Shown in pieces: positions 8,394-17,678 of a DNA stretch of 64,000 nt. The stretch lies in the NCBI RefSeq assembly GCF_023284065.1, contig NZ_JAKIKP010000015.1, positions 27,044-91,043 of the forward strand, in the 5' to 3' direction. This DNA is from Shewanella gaetbuli. GTDB taxonomy: Bacteria > Pseudomonadota > Gammaproteobacteria > Enterobacterales > Shewanellaceae. The notes beneath the pieces are model-generated. The model was not told where the DNA came from and did not search any database. It saw nothing but the letters and a program-made list of their open reading frames with translations. A program made the translations under genes and the position numbers. Each line of letters begins with the position of its first letter. Within the stretch, counting starts at the first letter, position 1.

Positions 8394-9074
8394 ATGCCAG
8401 TAAACTCTATTTTAGGTGTATTTGCAAAATCACCTTTAAAGCCTTTAGAACAGCATATCGACAAAGTTCATGAATGTGCTGCCCTGTTAATCCCTTTCTT
8501 TGCAGCTTCTGAAGCTGGAAATTGGGATGAAGCGGTAAAAATACGTAAGCAAATTAGCACGCTTGAAAAAGATGCTGATTCCTTAAAACGTGAAATCCGT
8601 CTAACTTTACCAGGTGGTTTGTTTATGCCTGTTGAGCGTACTGACTTACTTGAGTTATTAACTCAACAAGACAAAATTGCCAACAAAGCAAAAGACATTT
8701 CTGGTCGCATCATTGGACGTCAATTAGTCCTACCTCTTCCTGTGCAAGAAGCATTTAATGCTTACCTCAAGCGTTGCCTTGACGCTGTCGCACTTGCAAA
8801 ACAAGCAATTAATGAACTAGATGACCTACTTGAAACGGGGTTCCGTGGTCGTGAAGTTGAACTAGTTGCCAAAATGATTAATGAACTCGACATCATTGAA
8901 GAAGATTCTGACGATCTTCAAATTCAAGTTCGTCGTCAGCTGTATGCTGTAGAAAATGAATTGAATCCAATTGATGTGATGTTCTTATACAAAATTATTG
9001 AATGGGTGGGTGGTTTAGCAGATCTTGCTGAGCGTGTCGGTTCCCGTCTTGAGCTTATGTTAGCTCGTAACTAA
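8394..9074 (+). CDS. PhoU-like DUF47 protein (TIGR00153 family)
   Basis: This is a 226-aa all-helical protein of the PhoU-like DUF47 family, usually encoded just before a Pit phosphate permease and thought to regulate it. Typical features are the N-terminal MPVNSILGVFAKSPLKPLEQH, the conserved acidic helix NELDIIEEDSDDLQIQVRRQ and the closing IIEWVGGLADLAERVGSRLE. It begins an operon with the permease, whose start is only 24 bases downstream. The role is inferred from family and context. Confidence 0.9.
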   Translation: MPVNSILGVFAKSPLKPLEQHIDKVHECAALLIPFFAASEAGNWDEAVKIRKQISTLEKDADSLKREIRLTLPGGLFMPVERTDLLELLTQQDKIANKAKDISGRIIGRQLVLPLPVQEAFNAYLKRCLDAVALAKQAINELDDLLETGFRGREVELVAKMINELDIIEEDSDDLQIQVRRQLYAVENELNPIDVMFLYKIIEWVGGLADLAERVGSRLELMLARN

Positions 9075-9098
9075 TCACAAGGTTATCAAGGAAACAAC

Positions 9099-10367
9099 AT
9101 GGTTGATGTATTAGTCACCAACGGCCCAGCATTAATTGCGATAGCGGCTGCATTTGGATTTTTGATGGCGTGGGGTATTGGTGCCAATGACGTAGCCAAT
9201 GCAATGGGAACCTCAGTAGGTTCTAATGCCATTACCATCAAACAAGCTATCATCATTGCGATGATTTTTGAATTTGCCGGTGCGTTTTTAGCCGGTGGTG
9301 AAGTGACCAGTACCATTCGTAAAGGCATTATTGATGCTAGTTACTTTACTGATGTGCCTGAATATCTAGTGTTCGGTATGATTGGCTCACTGCTTGCTGC
9401 AGGTATTTGGCTGGTTGTCGCTTCTGCATTAGGTTGGCCGGTTTCAACAACTCACTCTATTATTGGTGCAATTGTTGGTTTCGCCGCGGTAGGTGTTAGC
9501 GCTGATGCTGTGGAGTGGGGCAAAGTTGTAGGTATTGTGGGCTCTTGGGTGGTTACCCCTGCTATTTCAGGCTTTATTGCTTATACCATTTTCCAAAGCG
9601 TGCAAAAATTGATTTTTGACACCTCAGACCCACTCGGTAATGCTAAGCGTTATGTACCATTTTACATGGCATTAGCAGGCTTTGTTATGTCACTAGTGAC
9701 CGTAACAAAAGGCTTAAAACATGTTGGTTTACATTTCTCAACGCTAGAAGCCTACTTACTTGCTGGTGCGATTGCTGTTGCTGTGGGTGTATTTGGTAAA
9801 GTGGCCATTGCTCGTTTAAAAATGAGTGAAAAAGCTGACCGTCAGACTCAATTTGGTAATGTTGAAAAAGTGTTTGCCATTCTCATGGTTGTTACCGCCT
9901 GTTGTATGGCGTTTGCTCATGGCTCAAACGACGTTGCTAACGCTATTGGTCCATTAGCTGCTGTAGTGTCAGTAGTTGATAGTGGCGGTGTCATTGGCTC
10001 TAAAGCCGTATTGGCATGGTGGATTTTACCGTTAGGTGCTGTAGGTATTGTGCTTGGTCTGGCTATTTTTGGTCAGCGAGTAATGAAAACCATTGGTAAA
10101 AACATTACTCACTTAACTCCTAGTCGTGGTTTTGCTGCTGAGCTAGCGGCTGCCTCAACGGTAGTTATCGCCTCAGGAACTGGCTTACCTATTTCGACCA
10201 CTCAAACATTAGTTGGTGCGGTTTTAGGCGTTGGTATGGCACGTGGTATTGCAGCTATCAACATTGGTGTTGTACGTAATATTGTTGTGTCTTGGGTGGT
10301 TACACTTCCTGCTGGTGCAGGCCTATCTATTGTGTTCTTCTTCATGATTAAAGGTATTTTTAGTTAA
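9099..10367 (+). CDS. pit: Low-affinity inorganic phosphate permease (PiT family)
   Basis: This integral membrane protein (422 aa, about 10-11 segments) imports phosphate, usually as metal-phosphate with protons. The two inverted PiT signature repeats are visible: GIGANDVANAMGTSVGS near residue 27 and AHGSNDVANAIGPLAAV near residue 275. The partner motifs GWPVSTTHSIIGA and GLPISTTQTLVGAVLG are also present. AAGGAA precedes the ATG. It is co-transcribed with the upstream PhoU-like gene and ends at a hairpin before ygiM. Confidence 0.95.
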   Translation: MVDVLVTNGPALIAIAAAFGFLMAWGIGANDVANAMGTSVGSNAITIKQAIIIAMIFEFAGAFLAGGEVTSTIRKGIIDASYFTDVPEYLVFGMIGSLLAAGIWLVVASALGWPVSTTHSIIGAIVGFAAVGVSADAVEWGKVVGIVGSWVVTPAISGFIAYTIFQSVQKLIFDTSDPLGNAKRYVPFYMALAGFVMSLVTVTKGLKHVGLHFSTLEAYLLAGAIAVAVGVFGKVAIARLKMSEKADRQTQFGNVEKVFAILMVVTACCMAFAHGSNDVANAIGPLAAVVSVVDSGGVIGSKAVLAWWILPLGAVGIVLGLAIFGQRVMKTIGKNITHLTPSRGFAAELAAASTVVIASGTGLPISTTQTLVGAVLGVGMARGIAAINIGVVRNIVVSWVVTLPAGAGLSIVFFFMIKGIFS

Positions 10368-10390
10368 TTAATGAGCTGAATCACGATAAA

Positions 10391-10416
10391 AGAAGGAAGT
10401 CATATGACTTCCTTCT
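10391..10416 (+). terminator. Palindromic hairpin after pit
   Basis: A perfect 26-base palindrome lies 23 bases after the pit stop. It can form a stem of about 11 bp, but no clear T-run follows, so it may be a weak terminator or an mRNA-stabilising 3' structure. Confidence 0.5.
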
Positions 10417-10476
10417 TGCATTAATAGCCTTAAATAAATAGCATGACTGCTAATTGAAAGCGTTAGGGAACCGACA

Positions 10477-11058
10477 GTGTTAAGAGTCATTAAATTTTTC
10501 ACCTTTTTATCTTTGTGTTTAACTGCTCATGTTCAAGCGGCTAATCATTATATTTCAGATGATGTATTCACTTATATTCATGGGGGGCCAGGTACCCAAT
10601 ATCGTATTCTAGGAAGTGTCGAAGCAGGGCAGCCAGTCACTTTTTCAGGTAAAACTGAAGGGGACTATTCGCAAATTGTGGATCATAAAGGGCGCGAAGG
10701 TTGGGTTAAAAATGATTTTTTAACTGACAAACCAAGTTTCCGTGTGAGTTATCCGCAAGTTGAGTCAGAGCTGATTAAAGTAAATGAGCAATTAAATCAG
10801 CTTTCTTTGAGTACTGATAATGCGACACAAGACTTAGCGATAGCCAACAAGAAGGTATCAGAGTTGCAGCAGGCATTAGCGCTGGCTGAAAAAGAACGTG
10901 ACACCGCACAGTTTGAGTTAAAGTCTGCTATTGATAATAAGTTATTTCGTATGTGGCAACAGGGCGGGATGATTGCTGGTATTGGTGCATTAATTGGTAT
11001 TATTTTAGTTTACCTGCCAAGACCGCAACGTCGTAATAAGAGCCGTTGGATGTCGTAA
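10477..11058 (+). CDS. ygiM: YgiM-like SH3-domain membrane protein (TIGR04211)
   Basis: This 193-aa envelope protein has a signal peptide (FLSLCLTAHVQA). A bacterial SH3 domain follows (FTYIHGGPGTQYRILGSVEA, then GREGWVKNDFL), then a coiled coil of about 70 residues (LIKVNEQLNQLS to KERDTAQFELKS). It ends in a transmembrane segment (GGMIAGIGALIGIILVYLP) and a basic tail ending in RWMS. The order matches E. coli YgiM. It probably sits in the inner membrane with SH3 in the periplasm, possibly touching peptidoglycan. ATG is not used: the start is GTG at 10477 after GGGAA. Confidence 0.88.
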   Translation: MLRVIKFFTFLSLCLTAHVQAANHYISDDVFTYIHGGPGTQYRILGSVEAGQPVTFSGKTEGDYSQIVDHKGREGWVKNDFLTDKPSFRVSYPQVESELIKVNEQLNQLSLSTDNATQDLAIANKKVSELQQALALAEKERDTAQFELKSAIDNKLFRMWQQGGMIAGIGALIGIILVYLPRPQRRNKSRWMS

Positions 11059-11104
11059 TTAATCGTTTAATTGCAGCGTCAGTTAGATTTTTTACAAATT
11101 TTTC

Positions 11105-11144
11105 AAACAAAAAGGCCGGCACATTTGTGTTGGCCTTTTTGTTT
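11105..11144 (+). terminator. Rho-independent terminator of ygiM
   Basis: Arms AAACAAAAAGGCC (11105-11117) and GGCCTTTTTGTTT (11132-11144) pair perfectly over 13 bp, with the T-run inside the right arm. The A-rich left arm makes it potentially bidirectional. Confidence 0.85.
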
Positions 11145-11273
11145 GCCGCCCCGCTAAGTTACTGGCATATAAGCCATAAAATATAACCGCCATTGAGTTG
11201 TTATTTAAACGTTAACAGCGGCAGTTATTTTTTGAAGAAAAAAATGTGTTCTTAAGTGGTTTTTAGGTCATTT

Positions 11274-11295
11274 GACAGTGTTCTTGATCACATTT
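11274..11295. promoter_or_regulatory. Candidate CRP site upstream of putA
   Basis: By my alignment 17 of 22 positions match the E. coli CRP consensus. The right half TGATCACATTT is perfect and the left half keeps the GTG core. It lies about 130 bases before the putA start. The catabolic function of PutA makes CRP control reasonable, but binding is inferred. Confidence 0.45.
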
Positions 11296-11323
11296 TGCGA
11301 GTATACTCCGCCTGAATCGTACA

Positions 11324-11333
11324 TTGTATACAA
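11324..11333. promoter_or_regulatory. Palindrome TTGTATACAA upstream of putA
   Basis: This exact 10-base palindrome lies about 80 bases before the putA start. Such short TTGTATACAA-type palindromes are typical of GntR-family operators. The regulator is unknown, and a chance palindrome is possible in this AT-rich region. Confidence 0.3.
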
Positions 11334-11411
11334 AATAAAATAATTCAATGTGCAGACTATAAATTGGTTTTTAAAACCCTCCTTCAATTGACCATGATGG
11401 AAGCCAAAATA

Positions 11412-14400
11412 ATGTTCAAAGCGAGTGAAGTACTGGGCGGTCGCTATGACAACGCCACTCTAGACGAGCTTTTTCAGGCCGTTACAGATAATTACGTTGT
11501 TGATGAAAATCAATATTTATCGGAGCTAATTACCCTTGTGCCTTCTTCTGATGAAGAAATTCAGCTGGTAACAAAGCGTGCTCATGAATTGGTAAATAAA
11601 GTTCGTCAGTTTGAGAAAAAAGGCTTAATGGTGGGGATTGATGCATTTTTGCAGCAATATAGCCTAGAAACTCAAGAGGGCATTATTTTAATGTGCTTAG
11701 CTGAGGCATTATTACGTATTCCTGATTCAGAAACGGCTGATGCGTTAATTGAAGATAAGCTTTCGGGTGCCAAATGGGATGAGCACATTAGCCGAAGTGA
11801 CTCAGTACTGGTTAATGCCTCGACTTGGGGGTTGATGTTAACGGGTAAAATTATCAAATTAGACCGTAAAATAGATGGCACTCCTAGCAATTTATTAAAT
11901 CGCTTAGTGAACCGTTTGGGTGAGCCAGTTATTCGCCAAGCTATGCTTGCCGCCATGAAAATAATGGGTAAACAATTCGTCTTAGGGCGTACCATTAAAG
12001 AAGCGTTGCAAAATAGTCAAGACAAGCGTGAAAAAGGCTATACCCACAGCTACGATATGTTGGGTGAAGCTGCACTTACCGCTAAAGATGCGCAAAAGTA
12101 CTTTAATGATTACAGCAAGGCTATTGGTGATTTAGGCGCTCAACCTTACGATGATTCATTGTCTCCAAGGCCGACTATTTCAATTAAGTTGTCTGCACTA
12201 CATCCTCGTTATGAAGTCGCTAATGAAGATCGTGTTTTAACTGAATTATACGACACGGTAATTAAACTGATTCAACAAGCGCGAAGTGTTGATATTGGTA
12301 TTTCAATTGATGCTGAAGAAGCTGACCGTCTTGAATTGTCATTGAAGTTATTCAAGAAACTATATCAATCAGATGCAGCTAAAGGCTGGGGCTTATTAGG
12401 GATTGTTGTTCAAGCCTACTCTAAGCGTTGCTTACCGGTATTGTGCTGGATAAATCGTTTAGCGAAAGAGCAAGGCGATGAAGTTCCATTGCGTTTGGTA
12501 AAAGGGGCTTATTGGGACAGCGAACTGAAATGGGCTCAACAAGCTGGTGATGCGGGCTACCCACTTTACACTCGTAAGGCGGGTACGGATGTGTCTTATT
12601 TGGCTTGCGCGCGCTATTTATTGTCTGAGGCAACTCGCGGTAATATTTATCCTCAATTCGCCACTCATAATGCGCAAACTGTTGCCAGTATTACCGCGAT
12701 GGCGGGGGATAGAAATTACGAGTTTCAGCGTTTGCATGGTATGGGACAAGAGCTCTACGACACCATGTTGGCAGAAAGCGGCGTTAAAACGGTACGCATT
12801 TATGCCCCCGTTGGCGCGCATAAAGACTTACTGCCTTATTTAGTTCGCCGTTTGTTAGAAAATGGGGCTAATACTTCATTTGTTCACAAACTTGTTGACC
12901 CTAAAACGCCTATCGATTCATTAGTGGTTCATCCTTTGGTGACCCTACAAAAATATACCACCTTTGCTAATAATAAAATTGTTCAACCCATTGATATCTT
13001 TGGGGATGAAAGAAAAAATTCTAAAGGACTAAACATGAACATTATTTCTGAGTCGGAACCATTTTTTGCTGCGTTAGATAAATTTGCTCAAACCCAATGG
13101 CAAGCTGGTCCATTGGTAAATGGTGAGACGTTAGCAGGCGAAATAAAAGAAGTTGTGAGTCCGTTCGATACCACTAAATATGTCGGTAAAGTGGCATTTG
13201 CCGATAAAAATGCCATTGAAACCGCCATCGCTTCAGCCGATAACGCATTTGTAACGTGGAGCAGAACCCCGGTTGAAGTTCGTGCTAGTGCATTACAAAA
13301 GTTAGCTGACTTATTAGAAGAAAACCGTGAAGAGCTAATTGCATTATGTACTCGTGAAGCAGGTAAAAGCATTCAAGACGGTATAGATGAGGTTCGTGAA
13401 GCGGTTGATTTTTGTCGTTATTATGCTGTTCAAGCTAAAAAAATGATGGCCAAACCTGAATTGCTTCCAGGCCCTACGGGTGAGCTAAATGAGTTGTTTT
13501 TACAAGGCCGAGGCATTTTTGTTTGTATCAGCCCATGGAACTTCCCGCTGGCGATTTTCTTAGGGCAAGTATCAGCGGCATTGGCTGCGGGTAATACCGT
13601 GATTGCCAAACCGGCTGAGCAAACCTGTTTAGTGGGTTATCGTGCCGTGCAATTAGCACATGAAGCGGGTATTCCAAAAGACGTATTACAGTTTTTACCC
13701 GGTACGGGCGCTACTGTTGGCGCAGCATTAACCTCTGACGAGCGTATTGGTGGAGTATGTTTTACTGGCTCAACAGGCACTGCTAAATTAATTAACCGCA
13801 CTTTGGCTAATCGTGAAGGGGCGATTATTCCTTTAATCGCGGAAACTGGCGGACAAAATGCGATGGTGGTTGACTCAACCTCACAACCAGAGCAAGTGGT
13901 TAATGACATTGTATCGTCTTCATTTACTAGCGCGGGTCAACGTTGTTCAGCGCTGCGTGTGTTGTTCTTGCAAGAAGATATTGCAGAGCGTGTTATTGAC
14001 GTGATGAAAGGGGCGATGGAGCAATTAACCATAGGTGACCCAAGTTATATCAAAACCGATGTTGGCCCAGTAATTGATGCTACAGCGAAAGCTAACTTAA
14101 ATGCCCATATTGATCATATTAAGCAAGTCGGCAAACTCATTAATCAGCTTGAGTTACCACAAGGCACTGAAAATGGTCATTTTGTTGCGCCTACCGCAGT
14201 CGAGATTGACTCTATTCGAGTATTAGAGAAAGAGCATTTTGGTCCTATTTTACATGTGATTCGTTATAAAGCCGCTGACTTAGCGAAAGTGATTAATGAA
14301 ATTAACAGTACAGGCTTTGGTTTAACCTTAGGTATTCATAGCCGAAACGAAGGCCACGCACTTAATCTTGCGGATAAAGTAGATGTGGGTAATGTTTACA

Positions 14401-14591
14401 TTAACCGTAATCAAATTGGTGCCGTTGTTGGCGTGCAACCTTTTGGTGGTCAAGGCTTATCAGGTACCGGCCCTAAAGCAGGTGGTCCACACTATTTAAC
14501 CCGTTTTGTGACTGAAAAAACTCGCACCAATAACATTACTGCCATTGGGGGTAATGCGACATTATTGTCATTAGGTGATGCTGACGAGTAA
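11412..14591 (+). CDS. putA: Bifunctional proline dehydrogenase / P5C dehydrogenase
   Basis: PutA oxidises proline to pyrroline-5-carboxylate with FAD and then glutamate semialdehyde to glutamate with NAD+. The proline dehydrogenase barrel shows ISIKLSALHPRYE, LRLVKGAYWD and FATHNAQT. The aldehyde dehydrogenase half shows SPWNFPLAIFLGQ, FTGSTGTA, AETGGQNA and the catalytic Cys (about 845) in GQRCSALRVL. I start at ATG 11412 (1059 aa) with GGAAG 8 bases upstream; ATG 11397 and an upstream start at 11364 are also in frame. It lacks the N-terminal ribbon-helix-helix of E. coli PutA (1320 aa), so it should not repress its own gene. Confidence 0.96.
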   Translation: MFKASEVLGGRYDNATLDELFQAVTDNYVVDENQYLSELITLVPSSDEEIQLVTKRAHELVNKVRQFEKKGLMVGIDAFLQQYSLETQEGIILMCLAEALLRIPDSETADALIEDKLSGAKWDEHISRSDSVLVNASTWGLMLTGKIIKLDRKIDGTPSNLLNRLVNRLGEPVIRQAMLAAMKIMGKQFVLGRTIKEALQNSQDKREKGYTHSYDMLGEAALTAKDAQKYFNDYSKAIGDLGAQPYDDSLSPRPTISIKLSALHPRYEVANEDRVLTELYDTVIKLIQQARSVDIGISIDAEEADRLELSLKLFKKLYQSDAAKGWGLLGIVVQAYSKRCLPVLCWINRLAKEQGDEVPLRLVKGAYWDSELKWAQQAGDAGYPLYTRKAGTDVSYLACARYLLSEATRGNIYPQFATHNAQTVASITAMAGDRNYEFQRLHGMGQELYDTMLAESGVKTVRIYAPVGAHKDLLPYLVRRLLENGANTSFVHKLVDPKTPIDSLVVHPLVTLQKYTTFANNKIVQPIDIFGDERKNSKGLNMNIISESEPFFAALDKFAQTQWQAGPLVNGETLAGEIKEVVSPFDTTKYVGKVAFADKNAIETAIASADNAFVTWSRTPVEVRASALQKLADLLEENREELIALCTREAGKSIQDGIDEVREAVDFCRYYAVQAKKMMAKPELLPGPTGELNELFLQGRGIFVCISPWNFPLAIFLGQVSAALAAGNTVIAKPAEQTCLVGYRAVQLAHEAGIPKDVLQFLPGTGATVGAALTSDERIGGVCFTGSTGTAKLINRTLANREGAIIPLIAETGGQNAMVVDSTSQPEQVVNDIVSSSFTSAGQRCSALRVLFLQEDIAERVIDVMKGAMEQLTIGDPSYIKTDVGPVIDATAKANLNAHIDHIKQVGKLINQLELPQGTENGHFVAPTAVEIDSIRVLEKEHFGPILHVIRYKAADLAKVINEINSTGFGLTLGIHSRNEGHALNLADKVDVGNVYINRNQIGAVVGVQPFGGQGLSGTGPKAGGPHYLTRFVTEKTRTNNITAIGGNATLLSLGDADE

Positions 14592-14629
14592 CACTGTGTC
14601 ATTAAGCCTTGAATAAATACCATTAAACG

Positions 14630-14662
14630 AATGCCGTTCATTATTAATGAACGGCATTTTTT
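14630..14662 (+). terminator. Rho-independent terminator of putA
   Basis: Perfect 13-bp arms (14630-14642 and 14646-14658) surround a 3-base loop and run into a T tract, about 40 bases after putA. Confidence 0.85.
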
Positions 14663-14717
14663 ATGCGTTGTATTTGCAAAATAGTTTCGGTCAATCACTT
14701 TATATTTCAAGCTGAAG

Positions 14718-16445
14718 TTAGCTCAGTAATGCCATAATCCAAAGCACCAACAACACAGCACTGCAAGCTTGCCAAAATTGCACTGGGTTTTTTTCAATCA
14801 TAGGCAATGAACGTTGTGATTGGAATTTGGGGTTAGGGGTGATGAGATCCGCTAAAAACTCAGACACCTCAGTATAACGTTGCTGTGGGTTCACTTTAAC
14901 GGCTTTAGCTATCGTCCCTTCAACCCAATGTGGGATATCACTGCGAATGGAGTTAGCAGGAACATAATGTAGTGCCTGTTGCGACTTATGAGTGGTACAA
15001 CGAGCCACATGGGTACCATAAGGTAATTTTCCTGTCAGCATTTGGTAAGCCAGTACCCCTAAAGAGAAAATATCAGCTTGCTGAGTGCCTATTTCCCCTA
15101 AAAAATATTCTGGGGCGCTAAATTGAGCGGTACCTTTAATGTGGTCATCCATGGGTAAAATTTCACTGACCCCTGCGACTCTTACCGCGCCAAAATCGAT
15201 AATTTTCACCAAACCATCAGGGGTGATAATAATATTGTTGGGTCGAATATCACGATGTATAATTTCTTGACGATGTAATGCCTGTAAGCCTTTGCCCACT
15301 TGCACCAAAATTGTTCGTACAGAGTCTAAATCAGGATCTGGGTGGTCTAGCATCCACTGGGCTAAATTGGTACCACTAACATATTCAGATATCGAGTAAA
15401 CACAAGATTTAGAGCGAGGTTGCGGTAAGGTTTTTAAGAGATTGGGGTGCGATAGTCTTTGCATGACCCACTCTTCCATTAATAAGCTTTCAAGCGTGTC
15501 CTGACAATGCTTTAGCTCCATTGAAGGGGCTTTAAATACTACCTTCTGTTGGGTTTGTAGATCTTGGGCTAAAAACACATGGCTACGGCCGCCAATAAAT
15601 AGTTCTCTAATTAATAAGTAATCATCAATGGTTTGGTTAGCAGTCAATGTGGGGGTGGATTTAAGCGTTTGTGCTTGCTCTTGCCATTCACTTAATGCCT
15701 TTGAGGGTAATTGTTCAACGGCGACAATCATGACAGATAAATTATCGTCACTGCCATTCTCAAGTGCCGTGTGGACGATTACTTTTGCACAGTGGTCTAA
15801 GTCTGTTTGGTGAGTGTCGATGATCTCACCAAGTTGATTAGGGCTCACAAATTCGTACACACCGTCAGTGGCTAAAATATAATGCTCACCTTTAGCAAGG
15901 GGGTAATGGGCGTAATCGATGTCTAAAATGGCCTCAAGCCCTAGTGCTCTTGAAAGGTAACTGGTTTTCTCATCAATATAACGACGATGATCTTGAGTCA
16001 GTTGTTCAAGCGAGTGGTTGACATAACGGTAAATTCGACTATCGCCACAATGTAAAGTGTGCAGCGTATTAGATTTGAAAACCATTGCACTGAATGTCGC
16101 CACATAACCTTTATTTAAATCAAATCGGAATTCACTGTTTTTTGATTGTGCATGCAACCAATAATTGGTGGCTTTAAGTACTTTTAATGCGGCATTTTTA
16201 GTCGACCAAGCGCAAGGGGTTGAATAATAGTCATGGGTAAAACTGTCAACTGCGGTTCGGCTGGCTATTTGGCTCACATTGCTACTGCTTATGCCATCAG
16301 ACAAAGCAAATACCGCCCCTTTGCTATTTAACAAACCCGCTTTAGGAATCTGGTATTGCAATGCGTCTTGATTAAGCGCTTTAGTTCCCGCAATGGAATA
16401 TTGGCCGACCGACAACGCCAAGGTTTGTTTCATCTTATTACTCAA
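14718..16445 (-). CDS. PP2C phosphatase - Ser/Thr protein kinase fusion
   Basis: One 575-aa chain carries opposing activities. Residues 1 to about 245 form a PP2C phosphatase with metal-binding motifs ALSDGISS, LHCGDSRIYRY, LATDGVYEFV and GSDDNLSVMIV. From about 270 to 535 is a Hanks-type kinase: Lys in VVFKAPS, HRDIRPNN near residue 395 (the usual HRDLKPxN with Arg for Lys), DFG in IIDFGAV, and the activation-segment SAPEY. The glycine-rich loop is poorly conserved (LFIGGRSHVFLA). A single C-terminal membrane helix ends the chain. It lies downstream of a formate/nitrite channel gene; similar pairs occur beside nitrate assimilation genes. The targets are unknown. Confidence 0.9.
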   Translation of the reverse strand: MSNKMKQTLALSVGQYSIAGTKALNQDALQYQIPKAGLLNSKGAVFALSDGISSSNVSQIASRTAVDSFTHDYYSTPCAWSTKNAALKVLKATNYWLHAQSKNSEFRFDLNKGYVATFSAMVFKSNTLHTLHCGDSRIYRYVNHSLEQLTQDHRRYIDEKTSYLSRALGLEAILDIDYAHYPLAKGEHYILATDGVYEFVSPNQLGEIIDTHQTDLDHCAKVIVHTALENGSDDNLSVMIVAVEQLPSKALSEWQEQAQTLKSTPTLTANQTIDDYLLIRELFIGGRSHVFLAQDLQTQQKVVFKAPSMELKHCQDTLESLLMEEWVMQRLSHPNLLKTLPQPRSKSCVYSISEYVSGTNLAQWMLDHPDPDLDSVRTILVQVGKGLQALHRQEIIHRDIRPNNIIITPDGLVKIIDFGAVRVAGVSEILPMDDHIKGTAQFSAPEYFLGEIGTQQADIFSLGVLAYQMLTGKLPYGTHVARCTTHKSQQALHYVPANSIRSDIPHWVEGTIAKAVKVNPQQRYTEVSEFLADLITPNPKFQSQRSLPMIEKNPVQFWQACSAVLLVLWIMALLS

Positions 16446-16478
16446 GTAAAGTGAATGGGATTTAGCGACAGATGCAAC

Positions 16479-16506
16479 AAAGCCCTGACCATCTGTGCAG
16501 GGCTTT
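16479..16506 (-). terminator. Hairpin between the FNT gene and the kinase-phosphatase gene
   Basis: Nine-bp arms (16479-16487 and 16498-16506) can pair. On the minus strand only three T residues follow, so this looks like partial termination or attenuation that could lower kinase-phosphatase expression relative to the channel. Confidence 0.5.
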
Positions 16507-16521
16507 TTAATGTATTAAAAC

Positions 16522-17373
16522 TTATGACAATGCGCTTGAATTGGTTGCCGTTGTCGGTACTGCTGTTGCTTTACGTTCAGGACTCGTTTTCACATGAGTC
16601 AGATATAATGGAAGACCCACTAATAATAATCCGCCGACTAAGTTACCTAATGCTGTAGGAATTTCATTCCAAATAAAGTAATCAACAACGGTAAACTCTC
16701 CCCCCATAATCATTGAGAATGGAAATAGGAACATGTTGACAATCGAGTGCTCAAAACCCATAAAAAAGAACAACATAACCGGCATCCACATTGCAGCCAT
16801 TTTGCCGCTGACAGAGGTTGAGATCATTGCACCAACAACCCCCATAGACACCATCCAGTTACATAACATGCCGCGAATAAAGATAGTAAACCAGCCAGCA
16901 ACACCATGTTCTTGGTAGCCTAAGGTACGTGATTCACCAATGGTACTCACTTTAGCTGCTAAGGTGCCACCGTCGGTGTTATAACCATAGGTTAGAATAA
17001 ATGACGCAAAAAATGCCACTGTGAGCGCACCAGCAAAGTTACCGGTAAACACTAGCCCCCAATTTCGAAAACATTGGTCCCAAGTACATCCCGGACGCTT
17101 ATTTAATACTGCTAAAGGGACTAGGGTAAATACACCGGTTAATAGGTCAAACTTCATGAGGTATAACATAATGAAGCCGACAGGAAATAATAACGCACCA
17201 ATTAAAGGTGAGCCTGTTTTGACGATGACGGTAATGGCAAAAAAGGCGGCTAAGCCTAAAATGGCTCCCGCCATAAAGGCTCTTACTAACGTATCTTTGG
17301 TAGACATGAATATTTTTTGCTCACCCGCATCTACCATTTTGGTGACAAACTCCTTGGGTTCTATATATGACAT
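16522..17373 (-). CDS. Formate/nitrite transporter (FNT family)
   Basis: This 283-aa six-helix membrane channel belongs to the FocA/NirC family, passing formate, nitrite or related small anions. Family features are the short cytoplasmic N-terminus, GAILGLAAFFAITV, the broken-helix loop after FTGNFAGALTV, the GMLCNWMVSMGV segment and the late GFEHSIVNMFLFP with the conserved central His. Substrate cannot be decided from the sequence. Linkage to a kinase-phosphatase otherwise seen with nitrate/nitrite assimilation genes favours nitrite, but nirB or nasA is not in this window. Confidence 0.88.
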   Translation of the reverse strand: MSYIEPKEFVTKMVDAGEQKIFMSTKDTLVRAFMAGAILGLAAFFAITVIVKTGSPLIGALLFPVGFIMLYLMKFDLLTGVFTLVPLAVLNKRPGCTWDQCFRNWGLVFTGNFAGALTVAFFASFILTYGYNTDGGTLAAKVSTIGESRTLGYQEHGVAGWFTIFIRGMLCNWMVSMGVVGAMISTSVSGKMAAMWMPVMLFFFMGFEHSIVNMFLFPFSMIMGGEFTVVDYFIWNEIPTALGNLVGGLLLVGLPLYLTHVKTSPERKATAVPTTATNSSALS

Positions 17374-17646
17374 AGCGCTGCATCCTATCGTTATTTAGTT
17401 ACACGTGCATAAGCTATAACTGTGCCATAAAATTTAATGCGATTTATTTCAATGGCTTATTCTAATCTGGTGTCGTAATTAAGCTAAAGTTGTGCACCTT
17501 GCACTAACCGTCTGCACTTTCATAGAGCAAAAATCACTCAGGTGGCGGTGTGATATTTTTAGTAACTAGCTGGATTGTTATCTATTTGATGGTGTTTATG
17601 TTGCGCTATTGGGGTGTCAGTTTTTGTAATTTGTAAAAACAGACCT

Positions 17647-17678
17647 AGAAGCAAAGAAGTCTAGACGTCTAGATTGCA
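17647..17678. promoter_or_regulatory. MetJ operator: four tandem met boxes
   Basis: Four adjacent 8-base units match the MetJ box AGACGTCT: AGAAGCAA (4/8), AGAAGTCT (7/8), AGACGTCT (8/8, at 17663-17670) and AGATTGCA (4/8). MetJ with S-adenosylmethionine binds tandem met boxes cooperatively, so this array is a convincing repressor site. It overlaps the -35 of the promoter listed next. Confidence 0.75.

Larger units (their letters stand above)
11059..11411. other. Intergenic region between ygiM and putA
   Basis: These 353 bases hold a strong hairpin terminator at 11105-11144, a CRP-like site at 11274-11295, a TATACT hexamer at 11302-11307 that could be a -10, and a 10-base palindrome TTGTATACAA at 11324-11333. 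The last three make up a plausible putA control region. No gene was seen. Confidence 0.6.

Noticed and set aside
16455..16658. Plus-strand ORF across the FNT / kinase-phosphatase gap
   Set aside because: It reads through the intercistronic hairpin and the end of the FNT gene on the opposite strand; a shadow.
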